Shown here: piece after piece, positions 1 through 12,153 of the stretch
How positions within the stretch are numbered: the first letter of the stretch is position 1
How the letters are laid out: each line of letters begins with the position of its first letter
Assembly (NCBI GenBank): GCA_900155495.1
Contig: FTLJ01000116.1
Location: 120,942 to 184,941 of the forward strand
From: Porogramme epimiltina
Lineage: Eukaryota; Basidiomycota; Agaricomycetes; Polyporales; Polyporaceae
Direction: 5' to 3'
DNA length: 64,000 nucleotides
Made by a program: the position numbers and the translations under genes
The notes under the pieces: generated by a model
Database searches by the model: none
What the model was told of the DNA's origin: nothing
Seen by the model: the letters and a program-made list of their open reading frames with translations, nothing else

Positions 1-570
1 CGCTCACGCCGCCCCAAAAGCTCCATGTGGGTTGATTCGATTTTATTCGGCAGCGTACACACATGCGTGCACACCGCGTACATAGAGAGGGAGGAAAGAA
101 GCGAGAGTGAAAGTGGAGGTGAAAGGTTGGCCCGGCGCGCGCACCTCTCGCTCGCAGGCGTCTGCGCCCTGGTCGTCGTCATAGTGTACACTAGCTACAA
201 TAAAGAGGTGCCCCCCTCCGAGCCGCGGGAGGGGGCAGGGGGGTGGGGACAACAAGCACGGGACGGGGCGAGAAGACGGGGAAAGGGAGGAACAAAACTA
301 GCGATTCGGACGCGGCGCGGACGGCGGGCGGGCAGGCGGGGGTGTCGGTGCGGGCCAGGCGGATATATATAGAGGGGGGAGGAGACGGAGGCGTCGTCGC
401 GCGGAAGGTGTGGGGGGAGGGGAGCGGGCCGTATCTGTAGTGGGGTAACGCGCGGCACGCGAGAGAGTCATCGTGGAGGAACGAACGCAAAGCACAACAC
501 AACCTGTCCGTCTGAGCGAGCGCCAAAACAGACCCCGAGCGAGGAGAACGGGAAAAACGGGGGGGCGGAC
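1..570. other. 3' flank of the kinase gene, no gene seen
   Basis: This is the downstream side of the minus-strand kinase gene. It is G-rich with purine-biased low-complexity stretches. Reading frames exist on both strands but consist of Arg/Pro/Gly-rich shadow translations without recognisable domains. It probably holds the 3' untranslated region of the kinase transcript. Confidence 0.6.
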
Positions 571-3500
571 TCATGACGCCTGCTTGTTGCGGAAGCGGAG
601 CAGGGGCGCGAGCCCGGATAGTGCGCACGCCTTCTTCAGGAATTCGTGCTGCAAGGGGGGCGGATACGTCAATATCGGAGATCATCAGCCGTGACATAAC
701 GCGCTCACCTCAAGAAGCTCGTCGGCGGTGGCGCGGCTCTTGACGTCCACGCAGAGACAGACGCTCAGGAAGCCCTTCAGCTCGCGCGAGAGCGCATCGG
801 GCTTCTTCAGGGTCGGCGTGCCGTTCGTGGCGATGAGGTAAAGGGCCTTGAGGGGCTCCTCGTCGAGGTACGGCGGCTCGTTCTCGATCATCTCGATCGC
901 CATGATGCCGAGCGACCAGATGTCGACCTTTGCGCCGTATTCCTTTTGCTTGACGACTTCCGGTGCCATCCAATACGGCGTGCCGACCATCGTCGCGCGC
1001 TTTGACTTCTGGTCCGTGAGCTTCGCGCAGAAGCCGAAGTCAGCTAGGAAGGGAACGTGTGCGTGTCAGCATTGCGATCGGGTCGCACAATAGGGTGACG
1101 ACGTACTGATCTTGACGTGACCCTGTGCATCCAGCAGAACGTTGTCCGACTTGATATCACGGTGAATAATAGACTGGCTGTGCAAGTGTCCAAGACCCTT
1201 GCAAGTCTGCAGACAAGGCTGTCGTCAGCAGCAGCGGGGATGGCACCTGGCAACACTACGCACCTCTAAGCAAATGCTCGAGATCTGGTCCTCCTCGAGC
1301 GTGTTGTTCTCAATGATGTCCGTGAGCGCACCGCCCTCCATGTACTCCATGACGACCCAGAGCTCGTTGTTCTTGACGAGATACGCGTCGAGGAAGTTGA
1401 CGATGTTCGGGTGCTGCGACTCCTTCATGACCAAGATCTCGTTCACAATGAGCTCCTTGCGCGGCTGGTTCGACAGGTCCATCTCCTTGATCGCGACCTT
1501 CTTCCCCGTCGCGTGCACCTTGGCGACGTAGACGTGTCCCGACGCACTGTCCGCCCGCGCACGTCAATCCCGAGTGAAACGAAAAACACAGCGGCATACG
1601 CACCCCTGGCCGACCTTGCGGATCTTGCTGTACAGACTCTTCGGGTCGTCCTGGCTCACCACGCTCCGCAGCTTCTCCATAATCTGCGCCTCGTTCATCG
1701 TGCTGATCCGCTTCTCCTTCTCCACCTTCGGCTTCTCCAGCGCCGCCGCCGCCGCCGCGACCCCGCCGTTCCGCTCGTCGTCGCCCGCGCCCGTGACGGT
1801 CACCGCGGGCGCGTCCTTGGGGCCCAGCGGCTTCTTCGTCGGCTGCAGCGGCTTCACGGGCGGCGGGCCGACCGCCGAGCCCGCCGCGCCGCCCGCGGGC
1901 TGCGACATGGGCAGGCCCGTGGCCGGGGACGACTTTGCGGGCCCGAGGTTCGGCCGCGAGGGGATGCCCTGGCGGTCGAGCGACTCCTTGCGCTCGGGCT
2001 GGATGAGCCCTGGCGGCTTCGTCGTCTGCTCGGTGGGGGGACCCTGGGCCTTCGCACGGAGGCGCAGCTCCGCTGATGACGGCGAGTGGTCGGGCAGGGG
2101 GGGCTTGGAGAGGCCGGGCGCGGGGGGCGCGGGCCGGTTCGCGGAGAGGAGGGGGCGCTGGGGCGCCGGGCGCGACGCCTGCAGCTGCCCGGGCGCGCCC
2201 ATGGGCGGGATCGGGTTGCGCATCGCCGCGTTGGTCTGCGCGGCGGAGACGGTGTTGGCGTGCTGGATGTGCGAGCCGTTGACGACCTCGGCGGCGCGCG
2301 CGAGGGCGGCCTGCGTGGTGCCGTTCACGGCGTCGCCGTTGAGGTGCGCGGGCGCCGAGTCCTGACGCTTGATCGAGGGCCGGTCCGACAGCGAGGACAT
2401 CTTGTTGATGCCCGCACCGCCGAGACCTGTGCCGGCGTTGAAGCGTGGCGCGCTCGACGTGTCCGAATAGGGGGAGAGGGTGGAAGAGGAAGCGTACGAG
2501 CCCTGGCTCCGGGAGCTCATCGACGAGTAGCCCATCCCCATCTCCTCCATCTCCCGTTTCTGGTGATCTGTGTAGAACTCGAGCACATCTAGCACAGCTT
2601 GGGGGTCCTTCGCGTAGTCTTCTCGAGTAATAGCTGACTTCGTGAGGAGTTTGCTCCATGCGTCCGGAAGACCCTATGACGCTGCGTTAGTGGGCTATAG
2701 AAAGGAAGCCAGGGACACACGCACCGTAAAAGCCCCCGAGACGGGATCAAACCCAACATGGACCTTATGCACAAAGTTTGTCGGGTTGCTCACGCCCATG
2801 AGTGGACTCCGCGAATAAATGTCGTCCTGCCATCCATATAGTTCCTCGTCGCTCTTCAGAGAAAAGTATACCCGCTTGTCCTTGGCTTCCAAGAGTAGAC
2901 AGTATGGCTTGAGATCGGTTCGTTCGATGTTGGCGATATCGGACAAATTGATCTGGCTTTGAGGTTGTGGCGAGGACTAAGTACGAATTAGCACAATACG
3001 TCCCGAGGCGTAGTAAAATGAATGAAGAAGCAGGAGAAATGCGAGCAAGGGAGGCAGTGAACAAGGTGCTTGCTCATGTTATCGGCATTTGTGAGCTCTC
3101 AACATCCGGAGTGTGTCAGACGGTGTGGACTCCTCCGACGGGCTGCACTAACCCGATAGCAGGATGAATGCCACGGGAATAGACCACGCAAGGCGGTACC
3201 TTTGCATCGCTGCTTCGCCTAATGGGAAACGCGACCGATTGTAGACTGATACGAGGGTCGCAGATGTCGTCCAGGCTCCTTTCCTCCCCCTCTCCCTCCC
3301 CAACGGTACCTAATGCGCATACTAAATGCACAACGAAGCCACGCGCCGCGAGGGCACGATAGAAAGAAAAGGCGGGGACGCTCACCTCGCTCTTGTGTAT
3401 AGAGAGCGTGGCCTCCTTGAGGACGAGCCACTTGGGCCGCCAGAGCCAGGAGACGATGCCATCCTCCTTGATGGTGACCATGCCGCAGCGGACGATGTTG

Positions 3501-3715
3501 GAGCTGTTGAGCATGTCGGAGTTGCGGTTTGGAGAGCCGCCAATGCCGGAATAGGACGCGGCGTAGGAGGAGCCGGAGGGGGAGGAGGTGCCGACGGAGA
3601 AGGAGGAGCCGTAGCCCGAGTTGGAGAGCACGTTCTGGACGTCGCGGCGGATGGGCGCGGCGGGTGCAGGGCGTGTTGGGGTGAGGGACGCGGCTGTGAC
3701 CTGGTAGTGGGCCAT
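571..3715 (-). CDS. cla4: Cla4-type p21-activated protein kinase (PH-CRIB-kinase)
   Basis: Serine/threonine kinase of the STE20/PAK class, known in fungi as an effector of Cdc42/Rac GTPases in polarity, septation and morphogenesis at the cortex. Seven coding exons fit in phase: 3386-3715, 2725-2976, 1604-2673, 1264-1546, 1107-1206, 709-1043 and 571-648, giving 815 aa. The order is a Ser-rich start, a pleckstrin homology domain interrupted by intron 1 (about residues 72-185, with [12 protein letters not shown]), a CRIB motif ([16 protein letters not shown]), a long Pro/Ala-rich linker, and the kinase. The kinase shows the Gly loop [13 protein letters not shown], lysine in [17 protein letters not shown], the PAK-typical DFGFCAKL and GTPYWMAPE. 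All catalytic residues are present. The last exon encodes [13 protein letters not shown]. Intron 1 is about 409 nt, against 51-63 nt for the others. PH plus CRIB is diagnostic for Cla4 rather than Ste20. Confidence 0.93.
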
Positions 3716-4600
3716 GGGTGGAATCTGTCCGCAGGATTAGGTCAAGATGACGGGGATCCTTGGATCGCAGACGGACGCGAGGCGACCGAGGCGGGTGGGC
3801 TGCCGATGAGCGAGCGGATAAGCGGAGGGGAATCTACGCGGCGGAGGCGACGGGAGGGGGGCGGCGGGGGAGTCGTGAACGTCGCGTGTCGTGGGCGGGT
3901 CGTCGCAGTCGTCGCGGAGAACGTCGGCGGCGAGCTCGAGGGGGGTGCTGGCCAGTGCAGGGATGAGCCCAGGGTTTGTGTGGCCCGTGCATTCGCCCGC
4001 CGGGCGCGATTGGGTGACCAAGCCGCCCTCGGATCTAGCCGACCGCCACCCTCGTATTGTCACGGCAACCAATCCCGGCCTCCGAAAACATATCCCTCCA
4101 CAACATACCTCATTGCTCTCACTCTTGCGCCTTTTTATGCACCCTGCGCGAACCATGTACCTCACACTCACCCAGCACGGGCACCACCGTGGGCCCCGCC
4201 GCAGCACACAACGCCATTGCACGCACAACCGCCCTGCGAGCCTCCTGATGGAGGCCGAGTGCCCATCACCTTCCAGTGCAGGCTATGCGCTTCGCGCGAC
4301 AGAACATCACCCCTCGACGTGCTGAAACTAGTCGAGAAAAGCGCGATAGCCATTTTCCGGGACGGTGCGCGTGCACGGTCATTCTAAACGAGTCGTGAGG
4401 CCAGCTCTCAAGGGTGCACGAAGACCATCTGAACATAGAGCTAGATAGTGGATCAATAGATTTCGTCGTGGAGTCAGCATAAGTAGTGGAGGGAACAGGT
4501 GACTATAGCCTGAGTTGATTGGTTAGTCTACAACTCAAATTGACCGGGTCACTAGTAGTGAATTACTCTCGAGTCTGAGTCCTCACTATAACTCACGTAC
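3716..4600. other. Upstream region of the kinase gene
   Basis: This gap, which continues to 4939, separates two divergent genes, the minus-strand kinase and the plus-strand F-box gene A1. The part next to the kinase is GC-rich and likely carries its promoter and 5' leader. Pyrimidine-rich tracts occur around 4085-4140. Reading frames here are short and compositionally biased, and none was supported as a gene. Confidence 0.5.
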
Positions 4601-4614
4601 CACGTGACCATACA
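4601..4614 (+). promoter_or_regulatory. CACGTGAC upstream element of F-box gene A1
   Basis: The sequence is CACGTGACCATACA. The same word is found at 9453-9466 and, as TACGTGACCATACA, at 12140-12153. Shorter CACGTGAC versions lie at 30920, 34271, 36921 and 49333. CACGTG is the palindromic E-box core bound by fungal bHLH factors (established knowledge); which factor acts here is unknown. In A1 it lies about 340 bp before the ATG, closer than in the other A genes (about 740 bp). Confidence 0.5.
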
Positions 4615-4857
4615 CGCTACACGGTACTCCAGGCGCGCCCCGCTCTGAGTACTCCTGAGGGTCTTTGGCACGTCCGACTATCTATTCCCGTCTTCTCACA
4701 CCCAAACACCGTCGCCGATCTCCTCTGTCGGTTGACTCTTGCAAGCATCGATTGTCTCCCCTACCAGCGCAGTAGTCCGAGTCCTCGAGCGTCATCCGGC
4801 GCATTCCGCTACTCCCGTTCAGCACCTCCTCAGGCACTTGTCATTCCCTCCGTCCCG

Positions 4858-4917
4858 GTGAGTGCATGTCAACCAAATCGATCTAATTAGCACTTGATCT
4901 CACGCATAACGACTTAG
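4858..4917 (+). other. Predicted 5' leader intron of A1 (60 nt)
   Basis: A donor (G|gtgagtgc) and an acceptor (cttag|AGT) bracket 60 nt ending 22 nt before the ATG of A1. The same layout recurs before A2 (10139-10198), A4 (34926-34986) and A5 (37581-37640). Inference from sequence conservation; no transcript evidence is available. Confidence 0.5.
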
Positions 4918-4939
4918 AGTACCCGTCGACGTCGGCGAG

Positions 4940-6695
4940 ATGTCTGGAACGACTAGGAATCCAGTCTCCCAGGTTTTCATCAACGACGACCTTCTGTATA
5001 TTATCCTTCGGTTTTGCAAGGATCGGGCGAATGGGAGTCTGGCTGACTTGGCACATCACGCCCGTGTGTACCGTACATTTCATGGTGCCGTTGTTGGCGT
5101 TCTCTGGAGTGAGTTGACCTCAATCATACCCCTCTGGCATCTACTGGCACCCCCAAAACGTCATTCCTATCATCACCATGCCGAATACACGCGAGTAGAG
5201 AAATATCTCAGCTGGGTGAGTCCTCCCTGGCGAGTTGAGTTGTATTGACGCTAAACTGAGCGGGTAGATAATCTCGGCACGGCTCTATGACGTACCGGAA
5301 CGAATGGAGCGCTTTCTTTGGCACGCTTCACAAGTCAGGATTATCCGGTGTGACTTGAGGGAAGGACAGGAGTATCACGAGCAACTAGTACAGATTATCC
5401 TCGATCGCAACGGAAAGAAGGGGATTTTTACACGACTCCACACCATGGACTGTACCATGCACACCCTCGACGAAGCGTACATTTTCTCACTTTCGACGAC
5501 CGCCCTCACCAATATCAACATCACACTCCCTCCATGGCGCGATGTCTCCCGCTTCGGCGAGTTGATAGAGAAGTGCAACGCGTCGCCAGACATCGTCCAA
5601 ATCCTCCGGGAAATCCTCCGTATCTCACCGTATCTCACGTCTCTCGCATTGAATACACAATTGGACGAAGATTCGACACGCGCACTGCTGCGATTCCCCC
5701 ACTTAAACACCCTCCGGCGAGTGAAAATCACGAGCCCAGCCGTTTTCGTCACTCTTCTGAACGAACCTAAGCTTGTCTCCTTGTACCTCAAGTGCGACGC
5801 ATTGACATTCGAGCCTCCGTTGAAGCATATGCCGCTTGTTCTCCGCAGCGAGCACCTGGTCGAGCTATCCCTGAGGGGACCATGCGCTACCCTCACTCCC
5901 ATCTTCTTGGCTCTACGAGCCCCCCTCCTGCGGCAGGCTCACCTCGTGGTCATTGACAGAAGGCTCTATCGAGACGGGATCCGAAGGCCATCGGACACGG
6001 CGATATATACGACGTGCATGCGTGCGTTCGTGGAAGCGGTCCCAGGGCTCGAAGAGCTCTCCCTCAGCCTGCAGGTGTACTGGATCCTCTCCCTGGAAGA
6101 GACTCTCGCGCCCATCCTTTCCCTTCGCACTATACGCCGCTTCGTCTACGGGCGAGACTCCAGGGTGCTAGGCCACGTTGGGACTGACGCGGCCTTCGCG
6201 GCGATCGCGCAGGCGTGGGGCGGCGGGCTTGAAGTCCTCCGGTTCGAGCGATGCTGGTGGGAGAGGATGGGCCCGGCGCCGTCCGCGGTAGCACTCAGCA
6301 GCATTCGCGCTTCGTGCCCGCGCCTCGTTGACCTCCTTCTCCCACCTCTGGACCCTAGCCTGGAGAAGCTCGCGAAGGGCGATGCGCGTGGTTCTGACGG
6401 GCACGTTCACCCGCTGGACATGCTAAGCATCATGTTGTGGAAGACAAGGTCGAAGGACATCACGGACGATATGCGAGGGCGGTGGGAAGCTTATCTGACG
6501 CGTCTGTTTCCAAAGGTGGCGGGTGGAGAGGGGAACAAGGAGCTGCTGGTGGGCGAGCTACCTGACTCGGATGAGATCCCTATCCGCGCACCTCGTAGGC
6601 CGCTATATGAGGAAGTTATTGACACTGAGTCCGAGTCTTCAGATGACGAAGCTTTGGCGGATGGTTCCGCTTCTAGACACTCCTTTCATTCTTGA
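4940..6695 (+). CDS. F-box-like leucine-rich protein, subfamily A (A1)
   Basis: Predicted 567 aa in two exons, 4940-5215 and 5268-6695, with a 52-nt intron (gtgagt...tag). Exon 1 holds an F-box-like domain at about residues 12-65 (NDDLLYIILRF, then ARVYRTFHGAVVGVLWSEL, then PLWHLL). The F-box pattern suggests Skp1 binding and a substrate-adaptor role in SCF ubiquitin ligases; that is a family-level inference. Exon 2 opens with IISARLYDVPERMERFLWHA and continues as a Leu-rich repeat-like solenoid, then a conserved RWEAYLTRLFPK block and the acidic tail ESESSDDEA. The start is supported by the same ATG position in paralogs. It converges with B1 at 8781. An Arg-Val-Tyr replaces the Arg-Val-Cys of the sister genes. 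Confidence 0.8.
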
Positions 6696-6955
6696 TCGCT
6701 GTTTCTAATGCGGCTAATAGACTTCTCTAAAGGGCGCTTCAAGTCATTTATTACGAGCAGAAATAGAATTGTATCCAATGTTCAATTCATACATTCACTA
6801 TATGCGCACAACACCTGATACTATCCCAGACCCTGGGGGGTCAGAAAATTCGCTATACTAATCTCTCTTGTTGAGTTTCGCGTATATCTCTTAGGATTTA
6901 TGGGGCATGCGATTGGGACGTACATATTACGGACACAGTAGGCATGTTATTTGAG

Positions 6956-8781
6956 CTAAATTTCCTGAGCGCCGTTTTCTCCTTTGGCACGGTCTGCGGC
7001 TTCATCCATCACTGCGAGATCCGCAAATGGCGAAACAAGCTCCTCGTCTGAGGATTCAGAGTCGTCCGAGTTCCCCTGGACCGGAAGGATGCAATGGCAT
7101 GGTGGGACTTGTTGCGGGTCAGGAAACTCGCCCACCACCATCTTCTCCCACCCTTCCATGCCCCCTAGACGAGGAAAGAGCCGCAAGAGGTACGCCTCCC
7201 ACTGCGCCCGCTGCACCGCTGTGATTTCCGACAGCTGCATTCCCCGCAGCCTGACCCTCAACGTCGCCAGTGGATGAGCGGTATCCCCGAGCTCGGGGAC
7301 CACGGCTTTGCTGGCGTCTCCATCCTCGGAAAGTCCATCGTCGGGGTCGAGAGGGGGAGGGATGAGGTCAACGAGCTTCGGGCACAGTGCGCGGAAGTAC
7401 GCGAGTGCTGCTGCAGTCGGTGCTGGGCCTTCCGAGCGCTCCCGCGAGTTGTTCATCCGTTCGATGCGGAACACCTGGAGTGCGCGCCACGCACGCGCAG
7501 CTGCCGCCAGGTCCCCGTCAGTCGCCGTGTGGCGGGAGTCGCCACCGCAGAGGTGGTAGACGAAGCGCCGCATGCCGCGCAGGGGGAGGATGGGCGCGAG
7601 GAGGTCGCCGTACGAGATCTCCCACGACGGCGGTGTCGTGAGGGCCAGTTCTTCTAGCATGGGCGCAGCAGCCACTAGGGCGTCCATGCACTGTGGGTAT
7701 TCCGCGTCCGCAGGGCGCAGTTCGGGCGATACGGTCCAGCTCACGACGCCCCCTGCTCCGAGCCCGAGAGTGAAGCGTCGCAGCGCGGGAGCGTGGATAG
7801 ACGAGAGAAGAGGAGCGAGAGCAGCGCACGATCCGCGCAGCGATAGCTCGACAAGATCAACGCTTTGCGCTATCCGTCGATGGCTGGCTGAGGAGACGAT
7901 TGAGGGTGGACCCTTCCATCTAACGCCCAAGGAAGTGAGACCGGGTTTGGTCACAAGAAGGGTGAAAGTCGTGGTGGTGCTAATGTCGACTTGCCGGATT
8001 GTCTTTAGATGACGAAAGTGAAGGAGTGGGGCGGTCAACGCATCGTCGAGCATGGCGTTCAACGAAATCGACGTGAGATCCGGAGCCGTTCGGCTCAGAT
8101 CGTTCAGGGCTTTGTGGGTAGCTTCTGGAGCATCGTTCCTTTTCTCTTCCCATTCTCCGGGTGATAGAGCGGAGAAAGAGACGTTGATATAAACGGCGAG
8201 GTCGGCTAATGCAGGAGTGGAAAGCCGTAGGAAGTATGTTTCAATGCGACTGAGGGATGAGACCGTGCAGCGGAGAGTGCGAAGGCCAGTGAGAAACCCA
8301 TTTCCTCCTGCCCGTTGAAGGATAATCCCAGCAAGTTGGGCTTGCAGGCCCACGTGTCTCGGTGTATTGCTCTTCAGGCTTCTAACGAGCCCAGCATACC
8401 AGAAAAACCGGTCCATAATGTCCGGGACATCGTACCGTTTCGAGGATATGATCTGAACGTTCAGGGTGAGACTTGCTGCAAAATTCACAGTAGACTCAAG
8501 GAACTCACGGTGCGAAGATACTTCTCTATGCGCCTATATGCGTAGTGCTGATATGGCCGACGTTTCGGGGGTGCGAGGAGATGCCAAAGGGGAATCATTC
8601 CGTCGAGATCGCTCCAGATTACTCCGGCGGCGGGTCCATGAAATGCTCGACATACGCGGGGGAAACCTGATAAATCTGCCACCTTTCCCCCTGACCGGAT
8701 TTTGACTAAGCTGAAGATTATCCACAGGAGGTCGTCGTTCACGAGGACCTGGGAGACAGGGTCACGTTCCCTGCTAGTCAT
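6956..8781 (-). CDS. F-box-like leucine-rich protein, subfamily B (B1)
   Basis: Predicted 589 aa in two exons, 8509-8781 and 6956-8452, with a 56-nt intron. The F-box-like exon reads NDDLLWIIFSLVKI and later RVCRAFHGPAAGVIWSDLDG and PLWHLLAPPKRRPY. Exon 2 starts IISSKRYDVPDIMDRFFWYA and follows the same Leu-rich plan as subfamily A, including AAARAWRALQVFRIE and the RWEAYLLRLFPRL block. The tail carries SDDSESSDEE followed by about 30 further residues, longer than its sisters B2 and B3. Probable SCF-type adaptor by fold; the target is unknown. It is tail-to-tail with A1, separated by about 260 bp. Confidence 0.8.
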
Positions 8782-10138
8782 GTAGAGTGAGGCCCGCTAC
8801 GTGCCAAGTAGTAAGTCTCATATAACGAAGTCTGAGGAGGGATACAGAAACCGGGCAACGAATAGAGAGTGGTTGAGGGCCGTGCAGTAGGGGAGGCGGG
8901 ACAAGAACACGAACCGTAAAGCTGCGGAATTGAGCGTCCTAGGAATGGCTTCTAACTGCGGGGCGCAGGCTCCACGTGCTATGAGGCGGCCGACTACCGG
9001 CTTGTGGGGACTATGTTGAGGACCAGAGAACGGGATGTGGAGATTTGTTGGTAGGTAACAAGAGCCTATGAGATCACTCAGCCAAGAACTTATATGTAGC
9101 ATGCCAGGGGCAGACAGCTTCTCCTGCTCACCCCGCAAAAGTGCTCACCTGGCAGAGCAATATGGTTCCTCCGAGGAGAGGGAAATCAGAAAGCGTACAC
9201 GCCTTGGAGACGACTAGAGAACGACAGATATCTCGAGGGTCACCAGCCATCGTTGCTTCAAGTTCTGACTGCTATGCCTGCCCAAATTGAGGTCTCGAGC
9301 ATCGGCGTGTTTGTTGAATGCTGGTGATGTCGAGAAGACCATATGTGAGAAGAAAGCCCAACAAGACGGTATCGTGACATGAAAAAGCAGAGGGTAGGAG
9401 CTAAGCAGTACACCTTGGAGGCAGACCGCACCGAGGGCCGCATTACACGTACCACGTGACCATACAAGTCGTTTCGTAGTCCCGGCTCCGCGTCGCGTCA
9501 AGCTTCAGCTTCAAGCTCCAGACCGTCACCCATGGGCCTCTCACCGGGCTTGCCGCCTGAGTCCCGACTATCTACTCCCGTGTCGCCGCTCTCATCTTCA
9601 TATGTCCTTCCTCTATCAGCCTTCTCTTGCGAGTATCGCTCAACTCGGCACCACAGTGGGAGTAACCCAATGCATTCCAAGTCCCCGGTATCGACCCCAA
9701 AAGCTACCCTCGGTTTCATCAATAGACCTCGTAGAGCGGTTTTCCTTGGCTCTCAAATGCATTTCCGCGACCACGTCACTGCGATGTCGTGATAAACCGG
9801 TCTACCGATGAGACAGCTGTGGAGGGACAGGCTATACTGCTGGGTAATGCGACCTTGATGTGGATCTAGTGAACCTTGTGAGTACACATTCAGTCTCTCC
9901 ATTGCCAATGGGGGTGCAATGTGTATCTCGGATGACACTGACCTTGGCACGCTCTCGGTCTTGCCTGGTTGGCATACATAAGGAGTCGCTGCAAGTTGCG
10001 CAGTTCATTTCCTGTCGTTGGGCGCATAAAGCATGATCGCAGTTACTGGCCACGTCGAAGATACCGTCTCGCGCCTTCCTTCGTCTTCACTCCCCACGTT
10101 GCACCATTTATCACTTACTTATCCTTCTCTTCACATCG
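8782..10138. other. Intergenic region between divergent B1 and A2
   Basis: This stretch of about 1.4 kb up to the A2 start serves two divergent F-box genes. The part next to B1 (8815-9010) resembles sequence upstream of B2 (about 16635-16780) and B3 (about 45155-45300). The part next to A2 (9453-10220) is nearly repeated before A3 (12140-12879), including CACGTGACCATACA at 9453. No protein-coding gene was supported. Confidence 0.55.
9453..9466 (+). promoter_or_regulatory. CACGTGACCATACA element upstream of A2
   Basis: Lies 768 bp before the A2 ATG. It is identical over 14 bases to the element upstream of A1 and one base different from the one upstream of A3. It is embedded in a long block shared by A2 and A3, so conservation partly reflects recent duplication. 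Confidence 0.45.
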
Positions 10139-10198
10139 GTGAGTGCACGATACCTTTGTCAGTGCGCATTTCGCTCGATCTCATGCACCACAACTTAG
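10139..10198 (+). other. Predicted 5' leader intron of A2 (60 nt)
   Basis: The donor tcg|gtgagtgc and acceptor cttag|AGTACTCG sit at the same distance from the ATG as in A1, and the length is the same. In A3 the donor is retained at 12808 but the TTAG acceptor is gone, so A3 must splice differently or read through. Confidence 0.5.
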
Positions 10199-10220
10199 AG
10201 TACTCGTCGAAGTCAGTGAA

Positions 10221-12012
10221 ATGTTTGAGGCGTATAGGAATCCAGTCTTCCAGGTTCTCATGAACGACGACCTTCTCTATACCATTCTTCAGTTTAGCAA
10301 GTCTCAGTTGAAGGGGGGCCGCGCAGACTTGGTACGCTACGCTCGCGTATGCCGTGCATTCCATGGACCTGTTGTTGGCGTTCTGTGGAGCGAGTTAACC
10401 TCCATCACACCCCTCTGGCATCTACTTGCTCCCCCCAAACGCCATTCCTATCACCATCATGCCGTACCCAAGCGAATAGAGAAGTATCTCAACTGTGTAA
10501 GTTCGCCCTAGCGAGGCGAGTTATATCGACGCTGATATGAGCGTATAGATAATTTCAGCGCAACTGTACGACGTGCCGGAGAAAATGGAGCGCTTTCTTT
10601 GGCACGCCGCACAAGTCAGGATCATCCGGTCCCGTCCGGAAAACGGACACCAGTATCACGAGCAACTGATTAGCATTGTCCTGGAGCGCAATGGAGGGAG
10701 GGGCATCTTCCCCAGGTTGCACACCCTGAAATGCTACGTAAACACCCTCGATCAGGTGTACATCCTCTCGCTTTCAACTTCCACTCTCATTACGCTCGAC
10801 ATCACCCCTGCGAAATCTTCCTACATTGCCCCCTCTGGCGAGTTGGTAGAACAGAGCAACGCAACTCCCGAGAACATCGTCCAGGTCCTCGAAGGCTCCT
10901 TCCGTGTCTCACCGAATATCACATCCCTCGCATTGGACGTACCACTGGACGAAAATTCGACGCGCACTCTGCTACGATTCCCTCGCTTAAGGTCCCTCCG
11001 TCAGGTACAAATCACAAGCCCGGCCATTTTTGTCACTCTTCTGAGCGAACCGAGGCTCGTATCCTTAGACCTCCAATGCAACGCGTCAACGTACGAACCT
11101 CCGTCGAAGCAGCTTCCTCGCTCCCTCCGAAGCGAGCACCTGGTCGAGCTATCCATCAAAGGACCATGCGCCACCCTCACCCTCCTCTTCCTGACTGTCC
11201 ACGCTCCCTCACTGCGGCGGTCCTGCCTCGCGCTCGTTGATGGAGGGCGGTCGAAGGACGGGGTGTGGAAGACAGCGGACATGGCGGCGTATGTTGCATG
11301 TATGCGCGCTTTTGTGGCGGCTGTGCCGGCCCTGGAGGAGCTTTCCCTCAGTCTGCGTGGATACTGGCACCTCTCACTCGGCGAACTTCTCGCGCCCATC
11401 CTCTCCCTCCGCGCTATCCGCCGCTTCATCTACGGACGAGACATCAATGCGGCGCGTCACACTGGGACCGACGCGGACTTGGCTGCGGTCGCACAGGCGT
11501 GGGGTCGTGGCCTCGAAGTCCTCCGATTCGAGCACCGGCAATATTTCTGGGAGAAACAAGGACCGGTGCTGTCTGCGATAGCACTTGCCGACCTTCGCGC
11601 TTCATGCCCCCGCCTCGTCGACCTCTTGCTTCCACCCCTGGATCCCAACTTGGAGAAGCTCGCGAGCGTCGATACGCGCGGTGCCGGTGGGCATGCTCAC
11701 CCACTAAACACGCTCAGCATCCGATTATGGGAGACGAAGTCGAAGGACATCACGGACGATATGCGACAACGGTGGGAGGCGTATCTGATACGTCTGTTTC
11801 CGAAGCTGGCGGATGGAGAAGGAAACGAGAAGCTACTGGTGGGCGAGCTGCCAGACCAGCCGCGGCGGTTCGTCTGTAGAACTGGGATGCGGTGCGAGCG
11901 ACAGGTTCATCAACTTGTCGAGTCCGAGTCTTCAGATGACGAGCTTCCGGCAGGCGACTCTACCTCTAGACATCTGTTTGTCCATAGTACCCATGTCATC
12001 TCTCCTTCCTAG
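10221..12012 (+). CDS. F-box-like leucine-rich protein, subfamily A (A2)
   Basis: Predicted 579 aa, exons 10221-10496 and 10549-12012, with a 52-nt intron. I chose the ATG at 10221 because it aligns with A1, A3, A4 and A5; an upstream in-frame ATG at 10143 lies inside the predicted leader intron. The F-box-like region is NDDLLYTILQFSK with RVCRAFHGPVVGVLWSEL. Exon 2 starts IISAQLYDVPEKMERFLWHA. The C-terminal part has TDADLAAVAQAWGRGLEVLRFE, RWEAYLIRLFPKLADGEG and the tail VESESSDDELPAGD. It is the nearest relative of A3, with a central segment almost identical in DNA. Confidence 0.82.
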
Positions 12013-12139
12013 CGTCCTTTTTTCAAATATAGAGCGGCTGTTCCACTTTCTACACATTGGTCTCGACAATAGTGAGAGTGTCCTTCGCCGTTCTGCTACA
12101 TACCAGCCTCTGGAGAGATGCTTTATATGACTCATGTAC

Positions 12140-12153
12140 TACGTGACCATACA
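12140..12153 (+). promoter_or_regulatory. Variant TACGTGACCATACA element upstream of A3
   Basis: Lies 740 bp before the A3 ATG. The first base of the E-box is changed (C to T), which breaks the CACGTG palindrome while the following GACCATACA is intact. Confidence 0.4.

Noticed and set aside
191..697. Long minus-strand frame (168 codons) at the left edge
   Set aside because: Arg/Pro-rich translation overlapping the last exon and 3' flank of the Cla4 gene in another frame; a shadow frame of GC-rich DNA.
1310..2659. 449-codon minus-strand frame within the kinase gene
   Set aside because: Out-of-frame reading of the same linker exon and the following intron; the true frame gives PAK domains.
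3326..4387. 353-codon plus-strand frame opposite the kinase 5' end
   Set aside because: Low-complexity Gly/Arg/Ala translation antisense to exon 1 and its promoter; no splice or domain support.
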